A stretch of DNA of 64,000 bases from Dehalobacter sp. GTDB taxonomy: Bacteria; Bacillota; Desulfitobacteriia; Desulfitobacteriales; Syntrophobotulaceae. The position numbers and the translations under genes are program-made. Shown here one piece after another: positions 35,080 to 43,854 of the stretch. Numbering within the stretch: position 1 is the stretch's first letter; each line of letters opens with the position of its first letter. The DNA lies in contig JAMPIU010000143.1 of assembly GCA_023667845.1 (NCBI GenBank), positions 126,574 to 190,573 on the forward strand. Direction: 5' to 3'. The notes under the pieces were generated by a model. It was not told where the DNA came from. It did no database searches and saw only the letters and a list, made by a program, of their open reading frames with translations.

Positions 35080-37635
35080 ATGAAGGGGCATGAAAGCGTC
35101 ATGAAAGATAAACTGGTCAGTCAGGCTATAGCTGTGCTGACAGGTGGATTGCTGGCCGTTCAAAGTGAAAAAGAAGCAAGAATATTCATATTGGCCATCT
35201 GCTTGCTTTTAGTCATAGGAATCGTGGTTATCTGGAAACCACTCGATTTTTTTGGCAGGGCTTCCAAACCTGAAGCGGTACTGCTGGCCTGCGGGCTTTT
35301 AACAGGTTTTTTGTATGGGATGCCGGCAGAGAACAATATCGCTTCTCCGCTGCTTATAGAAAGAATTGAGATACAGGGCAGACTATCGGATTGGCGGATT
35401 GATGATAAGACCGGTCAGGGGATTTTCATCCTGGAAGATGTTTATCCCGGAACGGAAGAACGCTTGGGGGAAAAATACAGTTTTCGTGTTTACCCCGAAG
35501 AAGATGGGGTGTATATGAAGGGATGGGATCGGGTTAAGCCCGGAGACACCATCTTGGTCACAGCCAGGCTGGAGCATCCCAAACCTCCGGGAACAGAGGG
35601 CGAATTTGACCTTCCGCTTTATTATGCTGTAAGAGGCTTAAGTGGCACGATTACAGCCTTCGGGGAAGCTGATGTACTGGAGGAAGGTGTTCCGGGTTTT
35701 ACCTGAAGGATACGTCAGCATGTACATGATATTCTGACTGCGTCCTGGCCGGAGCAAGCCGGTATTCTTGAAGGAATTTTGTTTGGGGATTCCAGCGGGA
35801 TCTCTGCGAAAACACTGGAGATGTACAAGGCCGCAGGAGTCATGCATGTTTTTGCGGCTTCGGGATCTAATGTGGCCTTTGTGATGGCCCTGGCATGGCT
35901 GTCTCTGTTTGGCCTGCCCCGGAAAGCCAGGATTGTCGCAACGATTGGGGTTATCTTGTGTTATGCAGTCTTATGCAGCGGTAATCCGCCTATCTTAAGG
36001 GCAACCATTTTAGGAACCTCAGTCTTGATCGGCCGCTTAGGCAGTGGAAAGATGTCGCCGCTTAGATGGCTTCTCTTTGCTGCGTTGATTCTTTATTTAT
36101 GGAATCCTTTATTTTTGCGTGATATAGGCTTTCAGCTTTCCTTTGCTGCTACTTGGGGAATGCTGGTTCTATCACCCCAGTTGATGAAAAATGCCTGGTT
36201 CGGCAGGCTGCCTGAATTACTGAGACTACCTGCAGCAGTATCATTTGGCGCTCAGATTGCCGTGATACCCATTATGACGAATGTTTTTCACAAACTGTCT
36301 TTGGCTGGGCTGATCACCAATATATGTATCCTTTTTATGCTCGGCGCGGTTCTGCAGATCGGGCTTATTGGAACGGTATTATCTTTTGTTCCGGGTATCC
36401 CATCCATTTTTTTTCAAGCTGCAGTATGGCTGCTTGAGATCTCTGACCATATATTGACGCTGATTGCATCTTTCCCCTGGGCCTATTTTTGGGTATTGAA
36501 TCCCGGCATGATCTTCTGGATAGCCTGGTATGCACTTTTGGCAGGGGTGTTATTCGGTACGGAAAGAATAAAATTTATTTGGAGCGTACAGATCAGAAGA
36601 CTCAGATCAGCTGCGAAGAGATTACGATTACTGCCCTGCCTGAGCAGAATAGGTGACACACTCAAGCCTGGTAAGAACGAAAATAAGCCGCACCATACGA
36701 AGCCGGGATATTTTAATCTGTGGGCTGCAAAGTTCCTGGATTCTACAAAACAACTAAGTTCTGCGAAACTGTTAAGTTTTATTAAATTTAGATATGTCTT
36801 CGCTTTGCTTATGATGATGCTGCTCTGGCACCCCTGGTCGGCCGGCAAGGCCCTGGAAATTTCGTTTATTGATGTGGGCCAAGGGGACTGTATCCTGATT
36901 CAGACGGCCCGAGAGAACCTGCTTGTCGATACCGGTCCCCGTAAGGAGAACTACAATGCAGCAGAAAAAATTGTGCTTCCTTATCTGATGGAAAAAAGAA
37001 TAGGTAAATTGGCTTTTCTTTTTATCACGCACGAGGATGCTGATCATTTGGGAGGGGCGCAATATCTGCTGGCTAATTTGCCTGTGGCAGAAGTCGCAGT
37101 TCCCGAAGCGGGTGATAGAATAACAAATGAAGAATGGCAGTCGGGAATTCCGGCGGAATATTTCCGGAATTACAAAAAGTTTGTAACCCTCAAGGCAGGA
37201 GACCGTATCCACTTCTTTTCCGGGTTGCAGATCGAGATCATGGCCCCGGTCGAAGAAATAAAGAACACCGGAGCTGACCCAAATAATAATTCTTTGGTTT
37301 TGCAGCTGGAATATCTCGGATGGAAAATTCTGCTTACAGGGGACATGGAAGTAGAAGAAATGGAATCTATATTAGACAGAGGGGCTGACTGGAATTCGGA
37401 TTTTATAAAAATTCCGCATCATGGCGGAAAAGGCTCACTGGATACAGCCTGGTTTGACAGAACCAATCCCCGGGCGGTGTTTGTTTCTGTAGGCAAAAAC
37501 AGCTTTGGCCATCCTTCCCGGGAAGTTATCAGCTATTGGGACCAAAGAGGTGTACCCGTATATCGGACAGATATGGACGGTACAATACAATTAATCATCA
37601 ATAAAAAGGGCTGTAAGATAACGACAGGCAGGTAA
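35080..37635 (+). pseudogene. comEC: comEC DNA-uptake channel gene interrupted by an in-frame TGA
   Basis: ComEC forms the inner-membrane channel for single-stranded DNA. The reading frame 35080-35703 (208 codons: two membrane helices and the DUF4131/OB part) and 35707-37635 are in the same frame, separated only by TGA at 35704-35706. Reading through gives about 850 residues with the full Competence domain (MHVFAASGSNVAFVMAL) and the C-terminal metallo-beta-lactamase domain (DVGQGDCILI, HEDADHLGG, KIPHHGGKGS). In related ComEC a Trp is common at this point, so TGG to TGA is the simplest explanation. Start at 35080 or 35101. A charged ~60-residue insertion lies before the last domain. It could be a pseudogene, a read-through gene or a sequencing error. 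Confidence 0.85.
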
Positions 37636-37719
37636 ACTACTCATTTCTTTTTTATGTAAATTTATGCTATAATCAACAACTGAATGAATAATTCATACGT
37701 TGAAAAGGAGTTATCGATC

Positions 37720-38238
37720 ATGGAAAAACCGATTGTGACGATTGAAATGGCCAACGGGGATGTCATGAAGGCCGAACTTTACCCTGAAATAGCCCCGAAT
37801 ACTGTCAATAATTTTATCTCATTAATTAAGAAGGGCTTCTATGACGGTCTGATTTTTCACAGAGTCATTCCTGGTTTTATGATTCAGGGAGGATGCCCGC
37901 AGGGTTCGGGAATGGGCAATCCAGGCTACAGTATCAAAGGAGAATTTTCCGGCAACGGCTTCATTAATGATCTGAAGCATAGCCGCGGAGTCCTGTCAAT
38001 GGCCCGCTCCAGAATGGCAGATTCAGCTGGTTCTCAGTTCTTTATCATGGTTAATGATGCACCTCATCTAGACGGCCAATATGCAGCTTTCGGCAAGGTG
38101 ATCGAAGGCATGGAATCTGTCGATCATATTGTATCTGTCGAAAGTAACTATCAGGACAGGCCCAATCAGGAACAGGTAATGAAAAGCGTAACCGTCGACA
38201 CCAAAGGTGTAGATTACGCTGAACCGGAAACCGTCTAA
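37720..38238 (+). CDS. ppiB: Peptidyl-prolyl cis-trans isomerase, cyclophilin type
   Basis: 172-residue cytoplasmic cyclophilin (no signal peptide). Conserved GFYDGLIFHRVIPGFMIQGGCPQGSGMGNPGY with the catalytic Arg, then GVLSMARS and SAGSQFFIM and the LDGQYAAFGKVIEGM motif. I chose the ATG at 37720 with AAAAGGAG upstream rather than 37684. A single gene with its own terminator, placed between comEC and holA where it is not part of the usual order. Confidence 0.94.
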   Translation: MEKPIVTIEMANGDVMKAELYPEIAPNTVNNFISLIKKGFYDGLIFHRVIPGFMIQGGCPQGSGMGNPGYSIKGEFSGNGFINDLKHSRGVLSMARSRMADSAGSQFFIMVNDAPHLDGQYAAFGKVIEGMESVDHIVSVESNYQDRPNQEQVMKSVTVDTKGVDYAEPETV

Positions 38239-38384
38239 ATATTTTCGGTCTGAAACATTAAATTTGTCCAGTAAAGACTTAATTTTAATACGGAAATACA
38301 AAAAAATATCAAAGAACATGAATAAAAAGAGGAAGTGCATGGAAATAATACCAAATGAACATCTCTTTTCTCCTCCTCTTTCTT

Positions 38385-38415
38385 TCCCCTTCATCCGTTG
38401 AGGGGGACTTTTTTT
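38385..38415 (+). terminator. Intrinsic terminator after ppiB
   Basis: 9-bp stem TCCCCTTCA (38385-38393) with TGAGGGGGA (38399-38407), then CTTTTTTT. Confidence 0.8.
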
Positions 38416-38440
38416 GTTGTAAGATCCCAATGATCTTTGG

Positions 38441-38469
38441 TTGAAAAGTTATTTGTTCTGCGTTATAGT
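38441..38469 (+). promoter_or_regulatory. Predicted promoter of the soluble chemoreceptor gene
   Basis: TTGAAA (38441-38446), 17-bp spacer, TATAGT (38464-38469). Confidence 0.5.
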
Positions 38470-38530
38470 AGAGATAATTCAAAATAATTACTAAATAGGT
38501 CATTTTGTGAAGAGAGAGGAAGATATTTCT

Positions 38531-39391
38531 ATGGATCTTGCAGAAAACCATGTAAAAAGCTATGAAGAAATCTTGGAAGCCTACGTGATGGTATTAGCCA
38601 ATTTAAAAGAAATAATGCAGGAAGACGTTATGGTGCTGATTACGAATAGGACGGACGCGCTCTGTCACTACTCCGGCTATAAACTTAATACGAAGGTGGA
38701 TTCAAGTTTTAAGGTTAGTGATCACCCTCACCTTGTTGAAGCGATGAGAACAGGTAAAATCAGATCGGATATTATGTCCAAAGAGAGATACGGTATCCCG
38801 TTTGCGTCATTCACATACCCAATTAAAGCACCCGATGGAGAAATCATTGGTTGTGTCGGAATCGGTAAAAGCCTAGAAAAAGAGGGCAGAGTTGAAGAAA
38901 TTTCTCAAGGTTTAGCAGCAACGCTTCAGCAAGCAAACGCCGGATTGCAGGAAGTTGCCTCAGGATCACAAGGGCTTTCTTTCAAAATCAGCAATGTGGT
39001 AAAATCCGCAAATGAATCCGCCGTGAAAATTAAAGAAATTAATAAGGTCATTAGCGCCATTTCTGATATATCCTCACATTCTAACCTGCTGGGTTTGAAT
39101 GCCGCAATTGAAGCGGCCCGCGCAGGAGAACAGGGAAGAGGCTTTGCGGTGGTTGCGGAAGAAATGCGTAAACTTGCCGCCCAAAGTAACGACTCAGCTA
39201 AAATGGTTAACGAAATACTTACTCAGATGAGAGAATCTATTGAAGGCATTATCAACGAAATCAACCAAATTGGCGGTATTGCTGAAAATCAGGCAGCAGC
39301 AACACAGGAAATCACCGCTGCAATCGAGGAAGTAAGTGAAAACTCACAAAACTTGGTTGAATTATCAAAAATAACCTTTGATTACAAATAA
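38531..39391 (+). CDS. Soluble methyl-accepting chemotaxis-type receptor
   Basis: 286 residues with no transmembrane helix. Residues ~15-125 form a PAS/Cache-like sensor ([45 protein letters not shown]). Residues ~140-286 are a short chemoreceptor signalling hairpin with the CheA/CheW-contact tip [36 protein letters not shown]. The signal may be cytoplasmic, such as redox or a metabolite. The ATG at 38531 follows AGAGAGGAAG. No chemotaxis genes are adjacent. Confidence 0.88.
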   Translation: MDLAENHVKSYEEILEAYVMVLANLKEIMQEDVMVLITNRTDALCHYSGYKLNTKVDSSFKVSDHPHLVEAMRTGKIRSDIMSKERYGIPFASFTYPIKAPDGEIIGCVGIGKSLEKEGRVEEISQGLAATLQQANAGLQEVASGSQGLSFKISNVVKSANESAVKIKEINKVISAISDISSHSNLLGLNAAIEAARAGEQGRGFAVVAEEMRKLAAQSNDSAKMVNEILTQMRESIEGIINEINQIGGIAENQAAATQEITAAIEEVSENSQNLVELSKITFDYK

Positions 39392-39427
39392 GAGAATTTC
39401 TTCTTAACTTCAAGGAGAAAATAGGAT

Positions 39428-40492
39428 ATGACATTAGATATAATCAAACATGATATAGAGAACCATGGTATTCCCTCCGTTTATCTCTGGTACGGCGAGG
39501 ACCGTTATTCTCTCACCGAGGCTTTGAAACTACTGAAAAATTATTATCTGCTGGATGATCCTTCCGGCAGCAATACAGAACTTCTTAACGGAAAAGAACA
39601 AACCCGGGAAGAAATGATCCAGGCTGCCAATATGACAGCCTTTTTTTCCGGAAAACTAGTGGTTGTTGACGATCTTTCATATTTCAGTACGGGCAGGACC
39701 AAAGGCACTTCCGAACCGGAAAAAAGCACCGAAGAAACAGAACGATCCGATTCAGGGAGAGAAAGCGACCCGGATATCTTGCTGGAATACTGTCTGAACC
39801 CTAATCCGTCCACTTGCCTGGTTCTGATATCGGAAAAAGTAAACAAAGGCAGAAAACTGTTTAAGGAAATCAATAAAAACGGGAAAACAGTGGAATTTGC
39901 TTTTCCGAGGGGCCAGTCGGAATGGATGGCCTGGCTGCAAAAAGAAGCGCTTCAAAACGGGAAGAACCTGAGTGTTCCCGTCGCTTCGTTTCTTCTGGAA
40001 TGGGCTGGTCACCAGACGGGGGCGCTCAGTCAGGAACTGGCCAAATTAGCTCTATATACCGGAGAAAAACAAAACATAGAAATTGAAGATATCCGGAAAA
40101 TAAGTTTGCCGATGATCGAGACGACGGTCTTTGCGATGTTGGATGCCATCGCGGCAGAGAATACCAAAGACGCATTGGCCAGGCTTAGCGAAGTGCTCAG
40201 TCAGGAACATTACCTCAAGGTGCATACCATGATTGTCCGCCATATCCGGCTGTTGCTGGCAGCGAGCATTTGGCGGGCCCGCAAGGGCACAGTCAATGAT
40301 TTTATGGGCACTGCAGGAATCAGGACATTCTTTGAAGGAAATAAACTCTTTCAGCAAGCGGGCTCTTTTTCAGCCAACAGATTGGCTGAGGCCATGGAAG
40401 ATTGTCTTCAGACTGAGCTGGCGTTAAAAAGCAGCGGAGGGAACCCTCAGCTGCTACTGGAAATAATGGTTATACGATTATGTAAGAAATAA
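39428..40492 (+). CDS. holA: DNA polymerase III subunit delta
   Basis: Clamp-loader subunit that opens the beta clamp. 354 residues, AAA+-like fold without ATPase motifs: VYLWYGEDRYSLTEALKLL at the N-terminus, a beta-clamp contact region, and the C-terminal collar helices (MIVRHIRLLLAAS). A Ser/Glu/Thr-rich stretch at about residues 98-118 looks like an inserted loop. The place between comEC and rpsT is the conserved Firmicute order. Confidence 0.94.
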   Translation: MTLDIIKHDIENHGIPSVYLWYGEDRYSLTEALKLLKNYYLLDDPSGSNTELLNGKEQTREEMIQAANMTAFFSGKLVVVDDLSYFSTGRTKGTSEPEKSTEETERSDSGRESDPDILLEYCLNPNPSTCLVLISEKVNKGRKLFKEINKNGKTVEFAFPRGQSEWMAWLQKEALQNGKNLSVPVASFLLEWAGHQTGALSQELAKLALYTGEKQNIEIEDIRKISLPMIETTVFAMLDAIAAENTKDALARLSEVLSQEHYLKVHTMIVRHIRLLLAASIWRARKGTVNDFMGTAGIRTFFEGNKLFQQAGSFSANRLAEAMEDCLQTELALKSSGGNPQLLLEIMVIRLCKK

Positions 40493-40505
40493 CGTAATCA
40501 TAAAA

Positions 40506-40537
40506 AGAGGATGCCTCAGGGTTCTGAGATATCCTCT
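40506..40537 (-). terminator. Terminator of rpsT (possibly bidirectional with holA)
   Basis: AGAGGAT (40506-40512) pairs with ATCCTCT (40531-40537) around an inner CTCAG/CTGAG stem, loop GGTT. On the minus strand TTTTTATG follows. It also lies 14 bp after the holA stop. Confidence 0.7.
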
Positions 40538-40539
40538 CT

Positions 40540-40616
40540 AATGTCTATGGAGCGTGAAGCGTTTAAATAGCCTTCACGGATGCTGCGACGTCCATGGAGG
40601 GACTCGTGCAGCGTTG
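40540..40616. repeat. Intergenic repeat element C
   Basis: Contains GCGTTTAAATAGCCTTCACGG (about 40559-40579; 20 of its 21 bases match element B apart from one insertion), ATGCTGCGACGTCCATGGAG (40580-40599) and GTGCAGCGTTGC (40607-40618). The three words of element B are present in a different order. It fills the gap between the holA/rpsT terminator and the rpsT stop. Confidence 0.6.
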
Positions 40617-40617
40617 C

Positions 40618-40890
40618 TTAGCTGGCTTTATTACTCAAAGCCTGAAATTTTTTGGCCATTCTGGATTTTTTGCGAGCTGCTTTGTTTTTGTGGATCAAAC
40701 CTTTGGCAGCAGCTTTATCAAGTGCACGGGAAGCCTTTTGCAGAGCTTCAACAGCATTTTCAGGATTATTGTTTACAGCTTCCTCAAAACGACGAATAGC
40801 GGTTCGTAAGGAAGATCTGGCAGCAGTATTCTTGGCATTCTGTAATTTGCTTAGTTGGACCCTCTTGATTGCTGATTTAATATTTGGCAT
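40618..40890 (-). CDS. rpsT: 30S ribosomal protein S20
   Basis: 90-residue basic helical protein that binds 16S rRNA. Typical MPNIKSAIKRVQLSKLQNAKN start and KGLIHKNKAARKKSRMAKK end. I chose the ATG at 40890, preceded by GAAGGGGGTGA; the upstream frame to 40938 is not S20-like. Transcribed opposite to holA, as in Bacillus. Confidence 0.97.
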   Translation of the reverse strand: MPNIKSAIKRVQLSKLQNAKNTAARSSLRTAIRRFEEAVNNNPENAVEALQKASRALDKAAAKGLIHKNKAARKKSRMAKKFQALSNKAS

Positions 40891-41109
40891 ACAGTCACCC
40901 CCTTCGAAACATCTAACTACCGCACGTTTTTTAGACAAAAGTTATTTTATCATATTTTAGCAATACTATGCAACTAAATTCTAAAAAAAGAATAACCCGC
41001 CTTTACGGATTACCATGTCAACCCTAAATCTTATACCATCCTGAAATATATTTTACTTTTTTACTATAGTGATACAGAACAAATAGGTACAGAACAAATA
41101 TATTTCTAA

Positions 41110-41139
41110 TTGACGAATCTCAAAACTCTGTGATAATAT
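41110..41139 (+). promoter_or_regulatory. Predicted promoter of the liv operon
   Basis: TTGACG (41110-41115) with GATAAT (41132-41137, 16-bp spacer) or TAATAT (41134-41139, 18-bp spacer), just before the T-box RNA. Confidence 0.5.
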
Positions 41140-41164
41140 AGATTCAAATCAATAACATTATTGT

Positions 41165-41448
41165 ATAAAAGTAATGATGGGGTAAAGTAAACGGTATGAG
41201 CTTTCCAGGGAGGAAACGTCTTAGACTGAAAGCGTTTCTATCGCATTGATCGTTGAAGGTTCACCCCTGAACTTCCGGACTGAAACCTTTGGGTAAGTAG
41301 GCCTGGACGGAGGCTCCCACCGTTAAAAGGGAGGGGGTATAAGGAAGAATAAAGTCCCGTACCTACTGAAAAGTGGGGTCTGCTTAGACCCAAATAGGGT
41401 GGTACCGCGAAGCACTTTCGTCCCTTCAGGGATGAGAAGTGTTTTTTT
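41165..41448 (+). promoter_or_regulatory. First T-box leader of the liv operon, apparent Phe (UUC) specifier
   Basis: Complete T-box: Stem I with AGTA near 41187, then GAAGG-TTC-ACC. By alignment with the ileS leader of this window, where the codon before ACC is ATC, the specifier here is TTC (41260-41262). Stem III-like GACGGAGG...CCGTTA follows, then AGGGTGGTACCGCG (41396-41409) and a terminator stem CACTTTCGTCCC/GGGATGAGAAGTG with TTTTTTT (41412-41447). Confidence 0.88.
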
Positions 41449-41449
41449 A

Positions 41450-41510
41450 GTTGGCTGCAAGGAGCGGCTAGCAAGGCCACGGATGTCCACGGACCACACC
41501 TAAGTTTCAG
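41450..41510. repeat. Possible repeat fragment H between the two T-boxes
   Basis: GCAAGGAGCG (41457-41466) matches element B (29050-29059), and CCACGGATGTCCACGGACC resembles the CACGGATG...GTCCATGGAG words of element C. Weaker than the other members. Confidence 0.35.
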
Positions 41511-41544
41511 CAGGGAAAGATTTCTTTATTCGTACTCTTAAGAG

Positions 41545-41632
41545 AGGGCTGGAGTGATCCGGCTAACTGGGGTGGTACCGCGGAAGGCCACAGCTTTCGT
41601 CCCGGCGAAGGCTGTGGCTTGTTGTTTTCTGG
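41545..41632 (+). promoter_or_regulatory. Second, short T-box module of the liv operon
   Basis: TGGGGTGGTACCGCGG (41568-41583) is the T-box antiterminator sequence, followed by a 13-bp terminator stem GCCACAGCTTTCG (41587-41599) with CGAAGGCTGTGGC (41606-41618) and a T-rich tail. Only ~120 nt separate it from the first terminator, and no Stem I hallmarks (AGTA bulge, specifier-ACC) are seen. Confidence 0.75.
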
Positions 41633-41665
41633 TGTATCAGAAAAATATGAATGTAGGAGTGAAGG

Positions 41666-42859
41666 ATGATGAAAAGAAAGTTCAAAGGTTTCACAGGGAG
41701 TATGGTAGTAGCTTTATTATTGGCGGTCAGCCTGATATTGGGGGGCTGCAGCTCCGGGAAGAGCAGTACGGCAGGCAGTGAGACAGCAGAACCTTACAAA
41801 GTGGGTGCGGTTCTCGATATCAGCGGGACTTCCTCTTCTTTGGGCACACCTGAACGCGATACACTGTTGATGATGGTGGACAAAATCAATGCCGAAGGCG
41901 GTATTCAAGGCCATCCGATTGAACTGATCATTGAGGACAATAAAAGTGATGAGACTGAGGCTGTACTTGCTGCGAATAAGCTGATCGAAAAAGGCGTCCT
42001 TGCAGTTTTAGGCGGCAGCTCCAGCGGAACCTCGATGGCCATCATTAAAACTGTCCAGGATGCGCAAACTCCGATGATTTCTCTGGCAGCAGCCAGCAGC
42101 ATCGTTGAACCGGTTGCTGAAAGACAATGGGTATTTAAAACAGCCCAGAGCGATATTGTCATGATCAATAAAATCATGGAATATCTCAAGAAGAATAACA
42201 TGACGAAGATTGCCTTTATGTATATGAACAATGCCTATGGCGACAATGGCAAGAAGGCCATCAGCGCTGCAGCTCCCCCCAATGGGATCACCATCGTTGC
42301 CGAAGAAAAATTTGACGCGACAGACAATGATATGACGCCGCAATTGACGAATATCAAGAGCAGCGGAGCTCAGGCAGTCGTCGTATGGGCGATTCCGCCT
42401 TCGGCCTCCATCCTGACGAAGAACTATAAAGATCTTGGACTGACGATTCCGCTCATTCACAGTCATGGCGTCGGTAATCAAAAGTTCATCGAACTTGCCA
42501 AGGACGCTGCTGACGGAGTGATCCTTCCAATCGGCAAGCTTCCAGTGGCCGATCAGATTGCGGATTCTGATCCGCAGAAAGCAGTGCTTACAAGTTATAT
42601 CAATGATTACCAAAACAAATACAATACCGCACCCAATTCATTCGGTGGTTATGCGGCAGATGCTTTAAGTCTCTTGGTCAAGGCGATCGAAAAAGCTGGT
42701 CCGGACCGCAGCGCCATTCGGGATGAACTGGAAAAAACGCAGGGACTTGTCGGCGTATCCGGGGTATTTAATATGTCTGAACAGAATCATAATGGCTTAA
42801 GCGAGGATTCCGCCGTTTTGGTTCAGATCGAAGACAGCAAATGGAAAATATTACAGTAA
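41666..42859 (+). CDS. livJ: Amino acid ABC transporter substrate-binding lipoprotein (LivJ/LivK family)
   Basis: 397-residue type I periplasmic-binding protein. Signal peptide with lipobox ILGG-C28, then Ser/Gly/Thr linker and the two-lobed Peripla_BP_6 fold (VGAVLDISGTSSSLG, LAVLGGSSSGTSMAIIKTVQDA, FNMSEQNHNGLSEDSAVLVQIED). Anchored outside the membrane, it delivers the substrate to LivHM. Family members bind branched-chain or aromatic amino acids, amides or urea; the Phe-type T-box upstream favours an aromatic amino acid (inference). A 20-bp near-perfect tandem duplication overlaps the stop codon (42851-42890). Confidence 0.92.
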   Translation: MMKRKFKGFTGSMVVALLLAVSLILGGCSSGKSSTAGSETAEPYKVGAVLDISGTSSSLGTPERDTLLMMVDKINAEGGIQGHPIELIIEDNKSDETEAVLAANKLIEKGVLAVLGGSSSGTSMAIIKTVQDAQTPMISLAAASSIVEPVAERQWVFKTAQSDIVMINKIMEYLKKNNMTKIAFMYMNNAYGDNGKKAISAAAPPNGITIVAEEKFDATDNDMTPQLTNIKSSGAQAVVVWAIPPSASILTKNYKDLGLTIPLIHSHGVGNQKFIELAKDAADGVILPIGKLPVADQIADSDPQKAVLTSYINDYQNKYNTAPNSFGGYAADALSLLVKAIEKAGPDRSAIRDELEKTQGLVGVSGVFNMSEQNHNGLSEDSAVLVQIEDSKWKILQ

Positions 42860-42890
42860 CGAGGGCGAAATTACAGTAACGGAGTGAAAC
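42851..42890 (+). repeat. 20-bp tandem duplication at the livJ stop
   Basis: TTACAGTAAC is followed by GAGGGCGAAA (42851-42870), then repeated as TTACAGTAAC plus GGAGTGAAA (42871-42889). The first copy holds the livJ stop codon, the second provides the GGAGTG ribosome site of livH. Confidence 0.8.
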
Positions 42891-42893
42891 CTG

Positions 42894-43769
42894 ATGGGAG
42901 AACAACTACTGCAGCTATTATTCAGCGGGCTTACGCTTGGAAGTATTTATTCCATTATTGCCCTTATCCTGGTCATCACCTATAAAGTAACAGGCATATT
43001 AAATCTAGCCCTTGGGGAATTTCTGGTTATCGGGGCACTTCTGACGGTCAGTTTCAAATCAATGGGGATGCCGCTAATAGCGGCCTCCCTTCTCGCCATG
43101 GTTGTTGTCGCTTTGTTGGCGGGGGTGCTCGAAAGGCTGACGATCAACCAAGCCAGGGGAGCCAGCAGCCTGACGATGCTGATCATTACAATTGGTATTT
43201 CCATATCCTTAAGGGGACTGGCTCTCCTGATCTGGGGAACGGATACCTACTCTCTGCCCTCCTTTACGGCTAGCGGACCAATCATGGCAGGCGGGGCGGC
43301 ACTCAATCCTCAGAGCATCTGGGTATTTTTGCTGGCAGCGGCAACACTGATCTGCGTCAACACTTTTTTTGGACGGACGTACTGGGGAAAAGCAGTTAAA
43401 GCTTCCGTCCTCAGTCCCATCGGAGCCCAGCTGCAGGGGATCAATCTGAGTACGATTTCCCTAGCCGCATTTGTTTTTTCAGGTGCTCTGGCTACCGCCG
43501 CAGGAATCTGCATCGGACCGGTGACGATGGTCACGTATGATATGGGCTTTATGTTAGGCGTCAAAGGTTTTATCGCGGCAACAATTGGCGGATTGGGCAG
43601 TATATCCGGAGCTGTTCTGGGGGGATTAATCCTGGGGCTTTTGGAAGCCTACAGTTCCGGACTGATTTCCTCCGGGTTGAATGATGCGATCTCTATTGTG
43701 ATTCTTCTTGCAGTCCTTTTAATCAGGCCGGAAGGGATCCTGGGTGCAATCAGCGAGCGTAAAATTTAA
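42894..43769 (+). CDS. livH: Liv-type ABC transporter permease LivH
   Basis: 291-residue inner-membrane permease with about 8 hydrophobic helices, BPD_transp_2 family: GLTLGSIYSIIALILVITYKVTGILNLALGEFLVIGA at the N-terminus and FIAATIGGLGSISGAVLGGLILGLLEAYS near the end (the conserved EAA-like loop contacting the ATPases). ATG after GGAGTG. Works with LivM, LivG and LivF. Confidence 0.94.
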   Translation: MGEQLLQLLFSGLTLGSIYSIIALILVITYKVTGILNLALGEFLVIGALLTVSFKSMGMPLIAASLLAMVVVALLAGVLERLTINQARGASSLTMLIITIGISISLRGLALLIWGTDTYSLPSFTASGPIMAGGAALNPQSIWVFLLAAATLICVNTFFGRTYWGKAVKASVLSPIGAQLQGINLSTISLAAFVFSGALATAAGICIGPVTMVTYDMGFMLGVKGFIAATIGGLGSISGAVLGGLILGLLEAYSSGLISSGLNDAISIVILLAVLLIRPEGILGAISERKI

Positions 43770-43854
43770 TCTTAAAACAGGGTTTCCTTTTGGTATTGAT
43801 TTGATTTCTTTTGAGTAAGATTTACAGCATCATATGGTAAGGAGCGTATCTTTG

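Noticed and set aside
35707-35746. Selenocysteine ComEC as the main explanation
   Set aside because: ComEC is not a known selenoprotein, the site resembles a Trp position and the stem is imperfect; kept only as an alternative.
35080-35779. Frameshift in comEC
   Set aside because: The two open frames differ by 699 nt, a multiple of three, and the sequence between continues as ComEC; only a TGA stop interrupts.
40652-40960. Open frame antisense to rpsT
   Set aside because: It is a shadow of the S20 gene, which is unmistakable on the minus strand; no ribosome site.
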